The notes beneath the pieces were generated by a model, which made no database searches, was not told the origin of the DNA, and saw only the letters and a program-made list of their open reading frames with translations. A DNA stretch of 64,000 nt from an uncultured Sphaerochaeta sp. (GTDB lineage Bacteria > Spirochaetota > Spirochaetia > Sphaerochaetales > Sphaerochaetaceae): assembly GCF_963666015.1 (NCBI RefSeq), contig NZ_OY762555.1, forward strand, positions 2,542,001 to 2,606,000. The letters are read 5' to 3'. The position numbers and the translations under genes were made by a program. This document shows positions 55,390 through 63,759 of the stretch, piece by piece (within the stretch, counting starts at the first letter, position 1; the number at the start of each line of letters is the position of its first letter).

Positions 55390-55689
55390 TTAGACTACAC
55401 CCCTCCCTCTGGTCATGAGCAGGCAGGAAGAATGCCTGGATTGGTGGTAAGCCCCAAGAAATACAACAAGATAGGATTGGCTTTGATCTGTCCGATCACA
55501 AGTAAGCACAAAGGGTATCCGTTCGAAATATCTCTATCCAGCAGTGACGGTTTTCCCTCTGGTGTTGTCCTCGCTGACCAGATACGAAGCCTCGATTGGA
55601 AAGCAAGAAATGCTTCTTTCAAGGAGAGCGCCGGTTCTGCTGTGGTGGATGGTGTTAAGGATTTGTTGGTGTTGTTGATAGGGAAGTGA
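55345..55689 (+). pseudogene. mazF: MazF endoribonuclease toxin, broken by an in-frame TAG
   Basis: From ATG 55345 the frame reads SNVYIPEEGDIV, then TAG at 55387-55389, then LDYTPPSGHEQAGRMPGLVV and a complete MazF body ending VLLIGK. The stop stands where MazF has a conserved Trp (TGG to TAG, a single-base change). A restart at ATG 55432 would lose the catalytic N-terminal strand. It probably makes no toxin, which fits with the loss of a working MazE. Confidence 0.78.
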
Positions 55690-55858
55690 GCCTTATAGCC
55701 TTCTTTTGTAGCACATGATTATTGGAAGCAGTCATATTTAGGGTTTACAACTTACAGTCTGGTGAAAAGCATGTATCTGGCTAGTAGCAGGTAGGACAGT
55801 CACGGATTCACTATGCTTGAACATACACGTATGGTACCATTGAGAAGAATCAATCTGG

Positions 55859-56512
55859 ATGATCCAAAGGATGGAGTCCATGATAGCCGATAAGACAATA
55901 CCACTTGATATGATCAAGAGAGAGGCGTACAAACGAAAATTCTCAGTTCGAGATCTGTATCGAGGAATCATGCTGGTTCCGGAGGCTGTCTCAGGGTTGA
56001 AGTATAATCGGAGAAATATGATTGTCTCCCCTGAGTTCCTCGAGCGGATGCAACTTGCGGTGACCGAGGTGAATGGATGCGCGGCCTGTTCGTATGCTCA
56101 CGCTCACATAGCACTGAAACAAGGTATGAGCAGTGAGGAGATCTACAGCCTACTCAGCGGGGACGGATCTCTTATCAGGCCGGAGGAAGGAAAGGCCATC
56201 ATGTTTGCACAACACTTTGCCGATACTGGAGGATTCCCCGAGAAGGAGGCCTATCAGTTGATCGAAGAGACCTACGGCGCCGGTGAAGCACTTGTAATGC
56301 TTTCTGCCATTCGGATGATGCAGGTGGGGAATCTCTATGGGATTCCGTTCAGTGCATTTGTCTCAAGGTTGAAGGGATACCCCTATCATGGCAGTACATT
56401 GCTCTACGAGCTGGGTATGCAACTCTTGAGTGTCATCCTTCTCCCTCCCGCTCTCATTCACGGGGGGCTACGGCTATTATTCAAGCGTGCATACAACTCT
56501 CCAACCCTATAA
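55859..56512 (+). CDS. Carboxymuconolactone decarboxylase/AhpD-like protein
   Basis: A 217-residue protein. The central CMD domain carries the redox pair in CAACSYAHAH (~76-79), which in AhpD relatives acts in peroxide reduction. A hydrophobic C-terminal segment (~185-205) is odd for the family and suggests membrane association. ATG 55859 and 55871 are both possible; neither has a good Shine-Dalgarno. Confidence 0.8.
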   Translation: MIQRMESMIADKTIPLDMIKREAYKRKFSVRDLYRGIMLVPEAVSGLKYNRRNMIVSPEFLERMQLAVTEVNGCAACSYAHAHIALKQGMSSEEIYSLLSGDGSLIRPEEGKAIMFAQHFADTGGFPEKEAYQLIEETYGAGEALVMLSAIRMMQVGNLYGIPFSAFVSRLKGYPYHGSTLLYELGMQLLSVILLPPALIHGGLRLLFKRAYNSPTL

Positions 56513-56692
56513 GAGAAAGCGCCTTTCCGTGCCTAGGTTTCTGACTTTTCTAGGCTAAAGATGATCTTCCGAGGAAGGATATAGGGCGTCTACTGTTCTT
56601 TCCTGTTGTCCTTACCTATTCATGTATTAATTGAAAAGCGTGGGCACTAATTCTTTGCAATGGATGTAATCAACAATAGTGAAAAAAAAAGA
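56513..56692. other. Intergenic region after the CMD-like gene
   Basis: A GCCTAG/CTAGGC stem with a long loop (~56539-56563) may be a weak terminator. Nothing else is seen before the ROK promoter. Confidence 0.35.
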
Positions 56693-56721
56693 TTGACAGG
56701 GGAAAAATTGTGAATAATAAT
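56693..56721 (+). promoter_or_regulatory. Promoter of the ROK-transporter operon
   Basis: A perfect TTGACA at 56693-56698, a 17-bp spacer, and AATAAT at 56716-56721. The -10 touches the inverted repeat at 56721-56745. Confidence 0.6.
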
Positions 56722-56745
56722 TAATTCATAGTTTGAACGAATTAA
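56721..56745. promoter_or_regulatory. Probable operator of the ROK repressor
   Basis: A perfect 7-bp inverted repeat, TTAATTC (56721-56727) and GAATTAA (56739-56745), separated by 11 bp. It lies at the transcription start, so binding would block transcription. ROK repressors commonly use AT-rich repeats of this size and control their own operon. Confidence 0.5.
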
Positions 56746-56752
56746 ATAAGAG

Positions 56753-57817
56753 ATGCCTATGAACAAATCCCAGGAACGTTATCAGAACATGTTTTCCCTC
56801 TTCCGGACACTTAGATTGGAAGGGACCTTGACGCAGTCAGAACTCAAGGACCGTCTTCAGCTGCAAGCTTCAACAATTTCATATCTAGTGAATGACATGA
56901 AGAGAGAAGGACTCTTGCAACCATCTCTGGTAGAGAATACAGCGGCAAATAGGAAAGTTGGCAAGCCTGGGCAATATCTGGAAATAGCCAATGAAGGAGC
57001 ATATTTTTTAGGATTATATTTAGAAGAAACATTCATTGATTTGCATGTAATTGGTCTTGCTGATCAGGAAGTCCATTTCCAACACCTGCCATTGGGGGAT
57101 CTTCAACCCCAGGAATTAATACAGAGAATAATTTCATTGATAGATCATCTAACATCTGTTTACGAGAATATCAAAGGTGTTGGAATTGCTGTTAAATCAG
57201 TTGTTGATCTTGAAGGTAATCTTTCATCTTTTAAACGAATTGTCATAGACCGAGAAGTACCTCAGATTTGGAAGATTGCGGGATTTACAGCCTCCATACG
57301 GGAAGCTTTCCCCAATTTGCAGATTATCGTAGAGAATGATGCAAACTGTGCTGCAGTGTACTGTCAAGCAGCAAGCAAGCAAACGACGACTTCTTCAATG
57401 GTGTTCATAATCAACCAAAAGCCATTTGGTGTTGGGAGCGGCATCATTATCGATGGGAAGTTGTTCAAAGGTTGTAATGGGGCAAGCGGAGAGATTTTTT
57501 TCTCAGATCGATATATCCAAAATCTTGTTGAACAGACTGATTTGCATCAAGAGCCAGTACATCTTATGGGCCTGCTTACCGATTCAATACTTAAAGCTAT
57601 CTATCTAATTGATCCACAATTTGTGACGTTAACCGGTGGGTTACTCAGTGATTTGGACAAAAATAGTATTGCAGAGATTAAGTCGCTTTTCAAAGCCATC
57701 CCATATCCAATTGAAGTCATTTCTCAGGAACATCTGTCCTTGCCAGCAAAAGGGGCAGTTCTCCTTGCAGCAGATACCTACATCTCAACCGTCTTGAGTG
57801 GAATTGAGAGGAGATGA
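56753..57817 (+). CDS. ROK family transcriptional regulator
   Basis: A 354-residue protein with an N-terminal winged helix (LTQSELKDRLQLQASTISYLVNDMKREGLL) and a sugar-kinase-like ROK domain (~75-350; VENDANCAAV, GVGSGIIIDGKLFKG, GASGEI). The zinc-binding Cys motif usual just after GEIGH is missing, and the ATP site is weak, so it is a regulator, probably sensing an amino sugar. It overlaps the first permease gene by ATGA, and a likely operator lies at its promoter. ATG 56759 is an alternative start. Confidence 0.88.
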   Translation: MPMNKSQERYQNMFSLFRTLRLEGTLTQSELKDRLQLQASTISYLVNDMKREGLLQPSLVENTAANRKVGKPGQYLEIANEGAYFLGLYLEETFIDLHVIGLADQEVHFQHLPLGDLQPQELIQRIISLIDHLTSVYENIKGVGIAVKSVVDLEGNLSSFKRIVIDREVPQIWKIAGFTASIREAFPNLQIIVENDANCAAVYCQAASKQTTTSSMVFIINQKPFGVGSGIIIDGKLFKGCNGASGEIFFSDRYIQNLVEQTDLHQEPVHLMGLLTDSILKAIYLIDPQFVTLTGGLLSDLDKNSIAEIKSLFKAIPYPIEVISQEHLSLPAKGAVLLAADTYISTVLSGIERR

Positions 57818-58866
57818 ATATGAAACAAGAAACAATGCGATATGTCGGAGGCCGAATTTTTAAGGTAGTGTTTACTGTTTGGGTAGTCACTACTCTTATC
57901 TTCTTCCTGATTCGGCTCATGCCTTCCAATCCGATTGAGCAGTACATTCAGAATCTTGTTGTACAGTATGGAATGAGTTACGAAGAAGCAAATGCTCGTG
58001 CAAAAGCACTGTTTTCTATAGACCTGGATAAAGGGGTCCTGGTTCAATATGTTGATTATCTAAAAGCTGCTGTTCAGCTGGATTTTGGAACTTCCTTCCT
58101 CTCTCCCGGTGTGAAGGTATCAACTATCATTGCGAGTCGGTTGCCATGGACACTTTTTACGGTTGGTACTGGTCTTGTTCTGTCCTTTCTTGTGGGTATC
58201 CTTCTAGGAGCGATTTCTGCATATCGGAGAAATAGCTGGTATGAGCCAATTATTTCGGGTGTTAGTTCCTTTCTAAGCGCCATCCCGGACTTTTTAATTG
58301 CCATCTTTGTGATTCTCATTTTCGGAGTTTTTACCTATGGGGGAACGAAAAGTATTGTTCCCATCTTCCAGATGCGCGGAAATTTTGATTCTGGAGTGAC
58401 GGCCGGTTTCAACTGGCCATTCATAAAGAGTGTTTTTGAACATGGATTTGGTCCAATTCTGACGTATTTCCTTTCTCAGATTGGGATCTGGGTCATTCTC
58501 ATGAAAGGAAGCACTACTGGATGCCTGAATGCTGACTATGCTGTAATCGCACGAGCGAGAGGGCTTTCAAACCGAACCATACTTACTTCATACATCGGGC
58601 GGAATGCGATGCTCCCCATCGCCACCGAGTTTGCCATGCGTTTAGGGTTCATAATTGGGGGTTCTTTGATTATCGAGCAACTTTTTGTGTACCAAGGTGT
58701 CGGCTTGGAATTGCTGAAAGCCACAACCAACCGCGATTATCCATTGATGCAAGGCATCTTTTTAGTCATGACGATTGCCATTGTCTTGGCAAACCTCTTG
58801 GCAGAACTGGTGTACAGCGTCCTTGATCCCAGAATACGTGTAAAAGGAGGCTCCTCCCATGCCTAA
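57814..58866 (+). CDS. ABC transporter permease (DppB/OppB type)
   Basis: A 350-residue protein with about six membrane helices. The N-terminal FKVVFTVWVVTTLIFFLIRLMPSNPIEQ region and the EAA-type loop DYAVIARARGLSNRTILTSYIGRNAMLPI mark the DppB family. It forms the importer channel with the next permease. Starts overlap with the ROK gene. Confidence 0.92.
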   Translation: MNMKQETMRYVGGRIFKVVFTVWVVTTLIFFLIRLMPSNPIEQYIQNLVVQYGMSYEEANARAKALFSIDLDKGVLVQYVDYLKAAVQLDFGTSFLSPGVKVSTIIASRLPWTLFTVGTGLVLSFLVGILLGAISAYRRNSWYEPIISGVSSFLSAIPDFLIAIFVILIFGVFTYGGTKSIVPIFQMRGNFDSGVTAGFNWPFIKSVFEHGFGPILTYFLSQIGIWVILMKGSTTGCLNADYAVIARARGLSNRTILTSYIGRNAMLPIATEFAMRLGFIIGGSLIIEQLFVYQGVGLELLKATTNRDYPLMQGIFLVMTIAIVLANLLAELVYSVLDPRIRVKGGSSHA

Positions 58867-59752
58867 TACTATGCAAACACTGGCAAAAAAACATATTACC
58901 ACTAAATGGAGCAGAATTCTTAGAAACCTTCGATCGGCATTGTTTGGAAATCTGATTGGAACTTTTGGGTTTGTTTTACTAATGCTAATCATTCTTATGT
59001 CTATCTTTGGTCCTATCTGGTTCCCCCTTGATACAATTTCAGATCCCTCCATGCTGTTAATGCCCCCTTCATCAGAACACATCCTCGGAACTGATCATCT
59101 TGGTAGGGATGTCTGGGCCCAGATTGTGAGCGGTGGTAGGGAGCTATTAATAATGTCATTCCTTACTGCAATCATTGCTGTCGTATTAGGTATAACCTTA
59201 GGGTCACTATCTGCTTTGGTAGGCGGCAAATTTGATGAGATGTTACTCTTCTTTGCTGATGTTTGGCTCACCATACCCCGCTTCCCGCTTTTGGTAGTCC
59301 TCTCGGGGTTTTTCACACTCGATGCAACCAGTCTGGCCATCGTCTTGGCAATCCTTTCTTGGGCTGGACTCTACCGAACTGTTCGGGCAGAGGTGCTTTC
59401 GCTACGCAACCGAGACTTCGTGGAGGTGGCGTTCATGCTTGATATGGGCAAATTGCACATAATCTTTAAAGAAGTGCTGCCCAACATGATGGGTTTCGTG
59501 GTAGCCAATTTTACGCTACTCATGAGAGCCGCCATTTACGCTCAAGTAGGTCTAGTGTTTCTTGGATTGCTTCCTCTTGATCAAAACTGGGGAGTCATGA
59601 TCAACGTTGCCTGGAACCAAGGGGTCATCTACAACCCTGATGCCATCTGGTTCCTTCTTGCCCCTACCATTGTTATTTGTCTTTTAATTCTCTCCTTGGT
59701 GTGGATCTCCCGCTCAATGGAAGAGTTCTTCAATCCTGCGTTGCAGAAGTAA
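58859..59752 (+). CDS. ABC transporter permease (DppC/OppC type)
   Basis: A 297-residue permease. The family block LGTDHLGRDVWAQIVSGGRELL and the EAA loop DFVEVAFMLDMGKLHIIFKEVLPNMM are clear. It pairs with the upstream permease, which it overlaps by 8 bp. Confidence 0.92.
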   Translation: MPNTMQTLAKKHITTKWSRILRNLRSALFGNLIGTFGFVLLMLIILMSIFGPIWFPLDTISDPSMLLMPPSSEHILGTDHLGRDVWAQIVSGGRELLIMSFLTAIIAVVLGITLGSLSALVGGKFDEMLLFFADVWLTIPRFPLLVVLSGFFTLDATSLAIVLAILSWAGLYRTVRAEVLSLRNRDFVEVAFMLDMGKLHIIFKEVLPNMMGFVVANFTLLMRAAIYAQVGLVFLGLLPLDQNWGVMINVAWNQGVIYNPDAIWFLLAPTIVICLLILSLVWISRSMEEFFNPALQK

Positions 59753-60778
59753 ATGAGAGGAGTGACTCAAGTGGAAGAACAGACTGCATTACTCGATATA
59801 CAAGATGTTTCCATTAACTACCACACGAAACGAGGAAAACTCGAGGCGGTTCATCAAGCAAGTTTTTCAATCGGGCATCGGACATCTGTTGCAGTCATCG
59901 GTGAGTCGGGGTGTGGAAAAACAACCTTGGCAACCTCAATTGTGCAGATGCTCAGCCGCAATGCTTCCATCAGTGAAGGTTCCATATGGTTCTCCCCCAA
60001 GGGAGGCAAGAGGAGAAATCTTGTTTCCTTGAATGAGGATCAAATGCGTTCCCTGAGATGGAACGACATAGTCATGATGTTCCAAGCTTCACAAAGCTCA
60101 TTCAATCCGGTTTCAAAAATTTATACCCAGTTTCTTGATACGGCCAAGGCTCATGAAAATCAGTATGAACCTAAGACTGTACTCGAACGTGCAAAGAATT
60201 TATTGGAGTTGGTATATCTGGATAGTGAAACAGTCCTAAATGCTTATCCGCACGAGTTGTCTGGAGGTATGAAGCAACGAACCTTGATTGCGCTTTCTCT
60301 CCTGCTCAACCCTCAGTTGGTTATTCTGGATGAACCTACTACTGCGTTAGATCTCATAACGCAGAAGAAAATCCTGAAATTGCTGAACGATTTACGTTCA
60401 GCACAGGGTTTTAGCATGATGTTCATAACACATGACTTGGGAATCGTGACCCAGCTTTCAGATCGCGTGGTGACCATGTATGCAGGATCTGTAGTGGAAA
60501 ATGCACCAACCAAAGCCTTTTTTGCTGATCCAAAACACCCGTATAGCAAAGGATTGTTGAAGGCAATTCCTAGCCTTGATGCCTCGTTTGAACAACTATA
60601 CTCCATACCAGGATCTACTCCTGATCTGGTGGAAAAGATGCAAGGATGTCTCTTCGCTCCTCGCTGTGAGCTCTGTCATCAACGGTGTAAAACTGAAGTT
60701 CCTCGACTCAAGCTGGTTGGAAAAGATAGATGGGCAGCCTGTCATGCCATTGAGGAGGATAAGAATGGCACTCATTGA
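59753..60778 (+). CDS. ABC transporter ATP-binding protein (DppD/OppD type)
   Basis: A 341-residue ATPase. Walker A GESGCGKTT, signature ELSGGMKQR, Walker B LVILDEPTTALD. The C-terminal oligopeptide-type domain holds a cysteine cluster (CLFAPRCELCHQRCKTE) that in this family ligates an iron-sulfur cluster. The ATG directly follows the previous stop; GTG 59771, with GAGGAG upstream, may be the real start. Confidence 0.92.
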   Translation: MRGVTQVEEQTALLDIQDVSINYHTKRGKLEAVHQASFSIGHRTSVAVIGESGCGKTTLATSIVQMLSRNASISEGSIWFSPKGGKRRNLVSLNEDQMRSLRWNDIVMMFQASQSSFNPVSKIYTQFLDTAKAHENQYEPKTVLERAKNLLELVYLDSETVLNAYPHELSGGMKQRTLIALSLLLNPQLVILDEPTTALDLITQKKILKLLNDLRSAQGFSMMFITHDLGIVTQLSDRVVTMYAGSVVENAPTKAFFADPKHPYSKGLLKAIPSLDASFEQLYSIPGSTPDLVEKMQGCLFAPRCELCHQRCKTEVPRLKLVGKDRWAACHAIEEDKNGTH

Positions 60779-61727
60779 AATCATGAATCTGGAAAAGTCG
60801 TTTCACAACCGTAAAACCGGGGATGTCCAGATCCTTCGTGGGATCGATTTCAACCTTGATGCCTCTCAGACAATCTGCGTTGTAGGGGAGTCAGGATGCG
60901 GCAAGACCACGTTGGGGAAAATACTGGCTGGATTGCAGACGTACACAGGAGGCTCATTCCTTTATAACGGAAAGGAAGTCTCTACCTTAGAGAAAGAAGC
61001 TTGGAAGGCTTTTAGAACTGATGTACAGATGATTCACCAGAACCCTTATGAATCCCTGAATCCCACCCAGATGGTCTTTGATATGATTGCAGCTCCGCTT
61101 AAACGGCATAAAAAAGCTAGAGATTTTGCCGCTTTATATGAGCAGGTCGTTAGATTGCTGGAAATGGTTGGTCTGACTCCGGTTGAAGATTTTATAGACA
61201 AGTATCCAGCCAACCTTTCAGGAGGGCAGCGACAACGTGTTTCCATTGCTCGTGTGCTTTCTATGGATCCCAAGTTTATTGTTGTTGATGAGGCAACCAG
61301 TATGATAGACACTTCGATGCGAATTAGTCTTCTACAGACTTTGAAAGAGATTCAGCAGAAGATGGGTGTTGCCTATTTGTATATCACCCACGACCTCGCT
61401 TTAGGGCGGTATTTTGCATGGGGCCAGAGGTTAGCTGTGATGTACCTTGGTCAAATTGTGGAAATGGGGCCAGCGGAGGAAGTGTTGAGTGACCCCCACC
61501 ACCCTTATACAAAAGCGATAATGGCCGCAGGAAAAGTTGTTGATGAAGATGGCTATGAACTAAAAGGGGTAGAGATACCTTCTTTTAGACATATTCCTCA
61601 AGGTTGTAGCCTATCGCCACGGTGCCCTGAGGCAATAGCGGGACTTTGTGAGAAAGTCACACCTGCTTTGCGTAGCGTTTCCAATTCTTGGCAAGTAAGT
61701 TGCCATTTGTATCAGGAGCAGAGATGA
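60765..61727 (+). CDS. ABC transporter ATP-binding protein (DppF/OppF type)
   Basis: A 320-residue ATPase from ATG 60765, behind GAGGAGG. Walker A GESGCGKTT, signature LSGGQRQRV, Walker B FIVVDEATSMID (the usual proline after Glu is Ala here). The C-terminal OppF-type cysteine region ends with CSLSPRCPEA. It overlaps both neighbours. Confidence 0.92.
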   Translation: MALIEIMNLEKSFHNRKTGDVQILRGIDFNLDASQTICVVGESGCGKTTLGKILAGLQTYTGGSFLYNGKEVSTLEKEAWKAFRTDVQMIHQNPYESLNPTQMVFDMIAAPLKRHKKARDFAALYEQVVRLLEMVGLTPVEDFIDKYPANLSGGQRQRVSIARVLSMDPKFIVVDEATSMIDTSMRISLLQTLKEIQQKMGVAYLYITHDLALGRYFAWGQRLAVMYLGQIVEMGPAEEVLSDPHHPYTKAIMAAGKVVDEDGYELKGVEIPSFRHIPQGCSLSPRCPEAIAGLCEKVTPALRSVSNSWQVSCHLYQEQR

Positions 61728-61939
61728 GAAAAGGTTGGAACTATCTTCTCTTGGGTTTTGGCTTGTTTTCGTTGATTTTGAGTATCTGGATGATTGGGCA
61801 TCAAGAGTCAGGTAGCAATGAACGAATTATTACCTATGTAAACATCATCATTGCGGTGATTTTGATTTTTATTAGTTTACTGCTCTTCATGAAGGAGAGA
61901 CGTAATAACAATGACTCATACGACAAAAAAGGAGTTTGA
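61724..61939 (+). CDS. Small two-helix membrane protein
   Basis: A 71-residue protein with two membrane helices (~6-24 and ~38-57) and a basic, Asn-rich tail. It overlaps the ATPase stop (ATGA) and ends 1 bp before the binding-protein gene start. No family recognised. It is co-expressed with the importer; a role in its assembly is possible but unproven. Confidence 0.6.
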   Translation: MRKGWNYLLLGFGLFSLILSIWMIGHQESGSNERIITYVNIIIAVILIFISLLLFMKERRNNNDSYDKKGV

Positions 61940-61940
61940 T

Positions 61941-63683
61941 ATGAGAACGAAGAGACTAGGTATTGTACTAGCAATGTGTTTGCTCATTTCACTGAGCCTC
62001 GGTGCCGCTGGTAATGCTGAACCCGTAGAAGCGAATCAGCAAGGGCCTCAACTGGCAGAGACGTTTGCCGGAGGTTGGCCGTATTCGGTCCCTCCAACAG
62101 GACATTTTAACATGTTCGTGGCTAATGCCATTGAGTTAAAATTCTGGAGAGAGATGCATCAGCTTCCTCTAGCCTTATATGTCAACGCTACAGGTGAGTA
62201 TACCCCCATGCTGGCATCCGATTGGAGCATTGACGAGAGTTCAACTGCAATGACGGTGAACCTGCGAAAGGATGCCAAGTGGCTGACCGGGGAGAAAGTG
62301 ACAGCAAAGGATGTCTGGACCACTTTCTATGTGTATCGTCTGGTAGGTAATCCAGCATGGTCGTACATTAGTGATGTCACGGTCGTATCCGATACACAGG
62401 TGAAGTTCGGAATCAAGAACGAAACTCCTCTGTTTGTACGCAATGTGCTGCGCAAGCCCATCGTTGATACCTTGACCTATGGTAGTTATGCGGAAAAAAC
62501 TGCTGAACTGGTGAAACAGGGTCTTGATTCAACCAGCCAGGAGTGGAAGAATCTTGTAGCAGACTTCAATTCATTCCGTCCATCTGTTGTCAATGCGACT
62601 GGACCATATTATATTGATCCAGCCAAGGTAAGCCAGTCGAGTATCGAGATGCCGATCAATGAGAATTCATTCCTTGCAGACAAGGTTCAGTTCAAGACCT
62701 TGACCATCTACAATGGAGATGTACCTGATTTGACTCCGCTCGTGCTCAGTGGCAAGATTGACTATTTGACCCACGTATTTCCAGCATCCTCCATGCAGGC
62801 CTTTGAGCGAGCAGGCTACTCATTTGTCCAGCTACCAGGTGTCGATGGTCTTGCCATCTATTTCAACCATGCACTTGCCCCACTTGATAATGTTAAAGTC
62901 CGTCAAGCAATTGCTCATGTTGTTGATCGTGACCGCATTGGGAAGTTGGCACTTCCCGGTGTATCTGTCGGTGTGAAATATGCAACTGGACTGGGTGATG
63001 GCATTACTGAGTCCTGGGTTGATGTTAGCAAGCTAAATACCTATCCTGTCGATTTTGCGAAGGCAGAATCCTTACTCAAGGAGGCAGGATTGACCAAACG
63101 CAACAACCAGTGGTTCCTTACCAATGGAAAACCGTTTGAGCTTGCTCTGCAGTGCCCCAGTGGCTGGGCTGATGCCTCAACCGCAGCAGCGGAAGCCGCC
63201 CAGCAACTGACTGCTTTTGGTATCAAGACGGTGTACAACGGTATTGAATCCACCCAGAGAACCCCGAATATTACCAGTGGCAAGTTTGAGCTGGCCATGT
63301 CCTTCTTTGGAACGGGCCAACCTCATCCTATGTATGCATATGAGGGCCCCCTGTTGGCAAGCAATACAGGAGCAGCCGGGGTTGGCATCTCCTTCCCAAT
63401 GGTACAAGAAACCTCAATGGGTGAGGTGAATTTCAACACACTCATTCAAGATTCTGTCAAGGGTTGGGATGTTGACCAGCAGAAGCAAATCATCAGCAAA
63501 CTGGCTATTGCATTCAGCGAAACCTTGCCGATACTTCCCATCTACTCCAAGCAGGCACGTAACCTGACCAGCGATGGATTGAGAACGGTCTGGGAAGGAC
63601 CAGAATATCTCTATCGCAACTCAGCGGGGGATGATAACTTTGTTGTCTACCAGCTATTGCATGGGATGATCAAAGCTAAATAA
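61941..63683 (+). CDS. ABC transporter substrate-binding protein (SBP family 5)
   Basis: A 580-residue protein from ATG 61941, behind AAGGAG. The signal peptide (RTKRLGIVLAMCLLI run) is followed by the family 5 pattern: TPMLASDWSIDE, LRKDAKWLTGEKVTAKDVW, and the C-terminal NVKVRQAIAHVVDRD block. It captures the substrate outside the cell for the upstream permeases. Family 5 includes peptide, nickel and chito-oligosaccharide binders; the ROK and family-20 neighbours favour an amino-sugar oligosaccharide. Confidence 0.92.
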   Translation: MRTKRLGIVLAMCLLISLSLGAAGNAEPVEANQQGPQLAETFAGGWPYSVPPTGHFNMFVANAIELKFWREMHQLPLALYVNATGEYTPMLASDWSIDESSTAMTVNLRKDAKWLTGEKVTAKDVWTTFYVYRLVGNPAWSYISDVTVVSDTQVKFGIKNETPLFVRNVLRKPIVDTLTYGSYAEKTAELVKQGLDSTSQEWKNLVADFNSFRPSVVNATGPYYIDPAKVSQSSIEMPINENSFLADKVQFKTLTIYNGDVPDLTPLVLSGKIDYLTHVFPASSMQAFERAGYSFVQLPGVDGLAIYFNHALAPLDNVKVRQAIAHVVDRDRIGKLALPGVSVGVKYATGLGDGITESWVDVSKLNTYPVDFAKAESLLKEAGLTKRNNQWFLTNGKPFELALQCPSGWADASTAAAEAAQQLTAFGIKTVYNGIESTQRTPNITSGKFELAMSFFGTGQPHPMYAYEGPLLASNTGAAGVGISFPMVQETSMGEVNFNTLIQDSVKGWDVDQQKQIISKLAIAFSETLPILPIYSKQARNLTSDGLRTVWEGPEYLYRNSAGDDNFVVYQLLHGMIKAK

Positions 63684-63700
63684 TGTGTAATAAGAGGGTT

Positions 63701-63740
63701 GGGACGGTGTTTCTTCATCGTCCCTGCCTTCTTCTTCTCT
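63701..63740 (+). terminator. Hairpin after the binding-protein gene
   Basis: A 9-bp stem (GGGACGGTG with CATCGTCCC, one G-T pair) around TTTCTT, then a T-rich tail (TGCCTTCTTCTTCTCT). It may terminate or reduce transcription into the hexosaminidase gene. Confidence 0.6.
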
Positions 63741-63759
63741 GCATTGGAGACAGATATTT

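Noticed and set aside
55432..55689. MazF starting at ATG 55432 as an intact short toxin
   Set aside because: It would lack the N-terminal strand and the region including DxVWxD and GHEQAGRRP, required in MazF.
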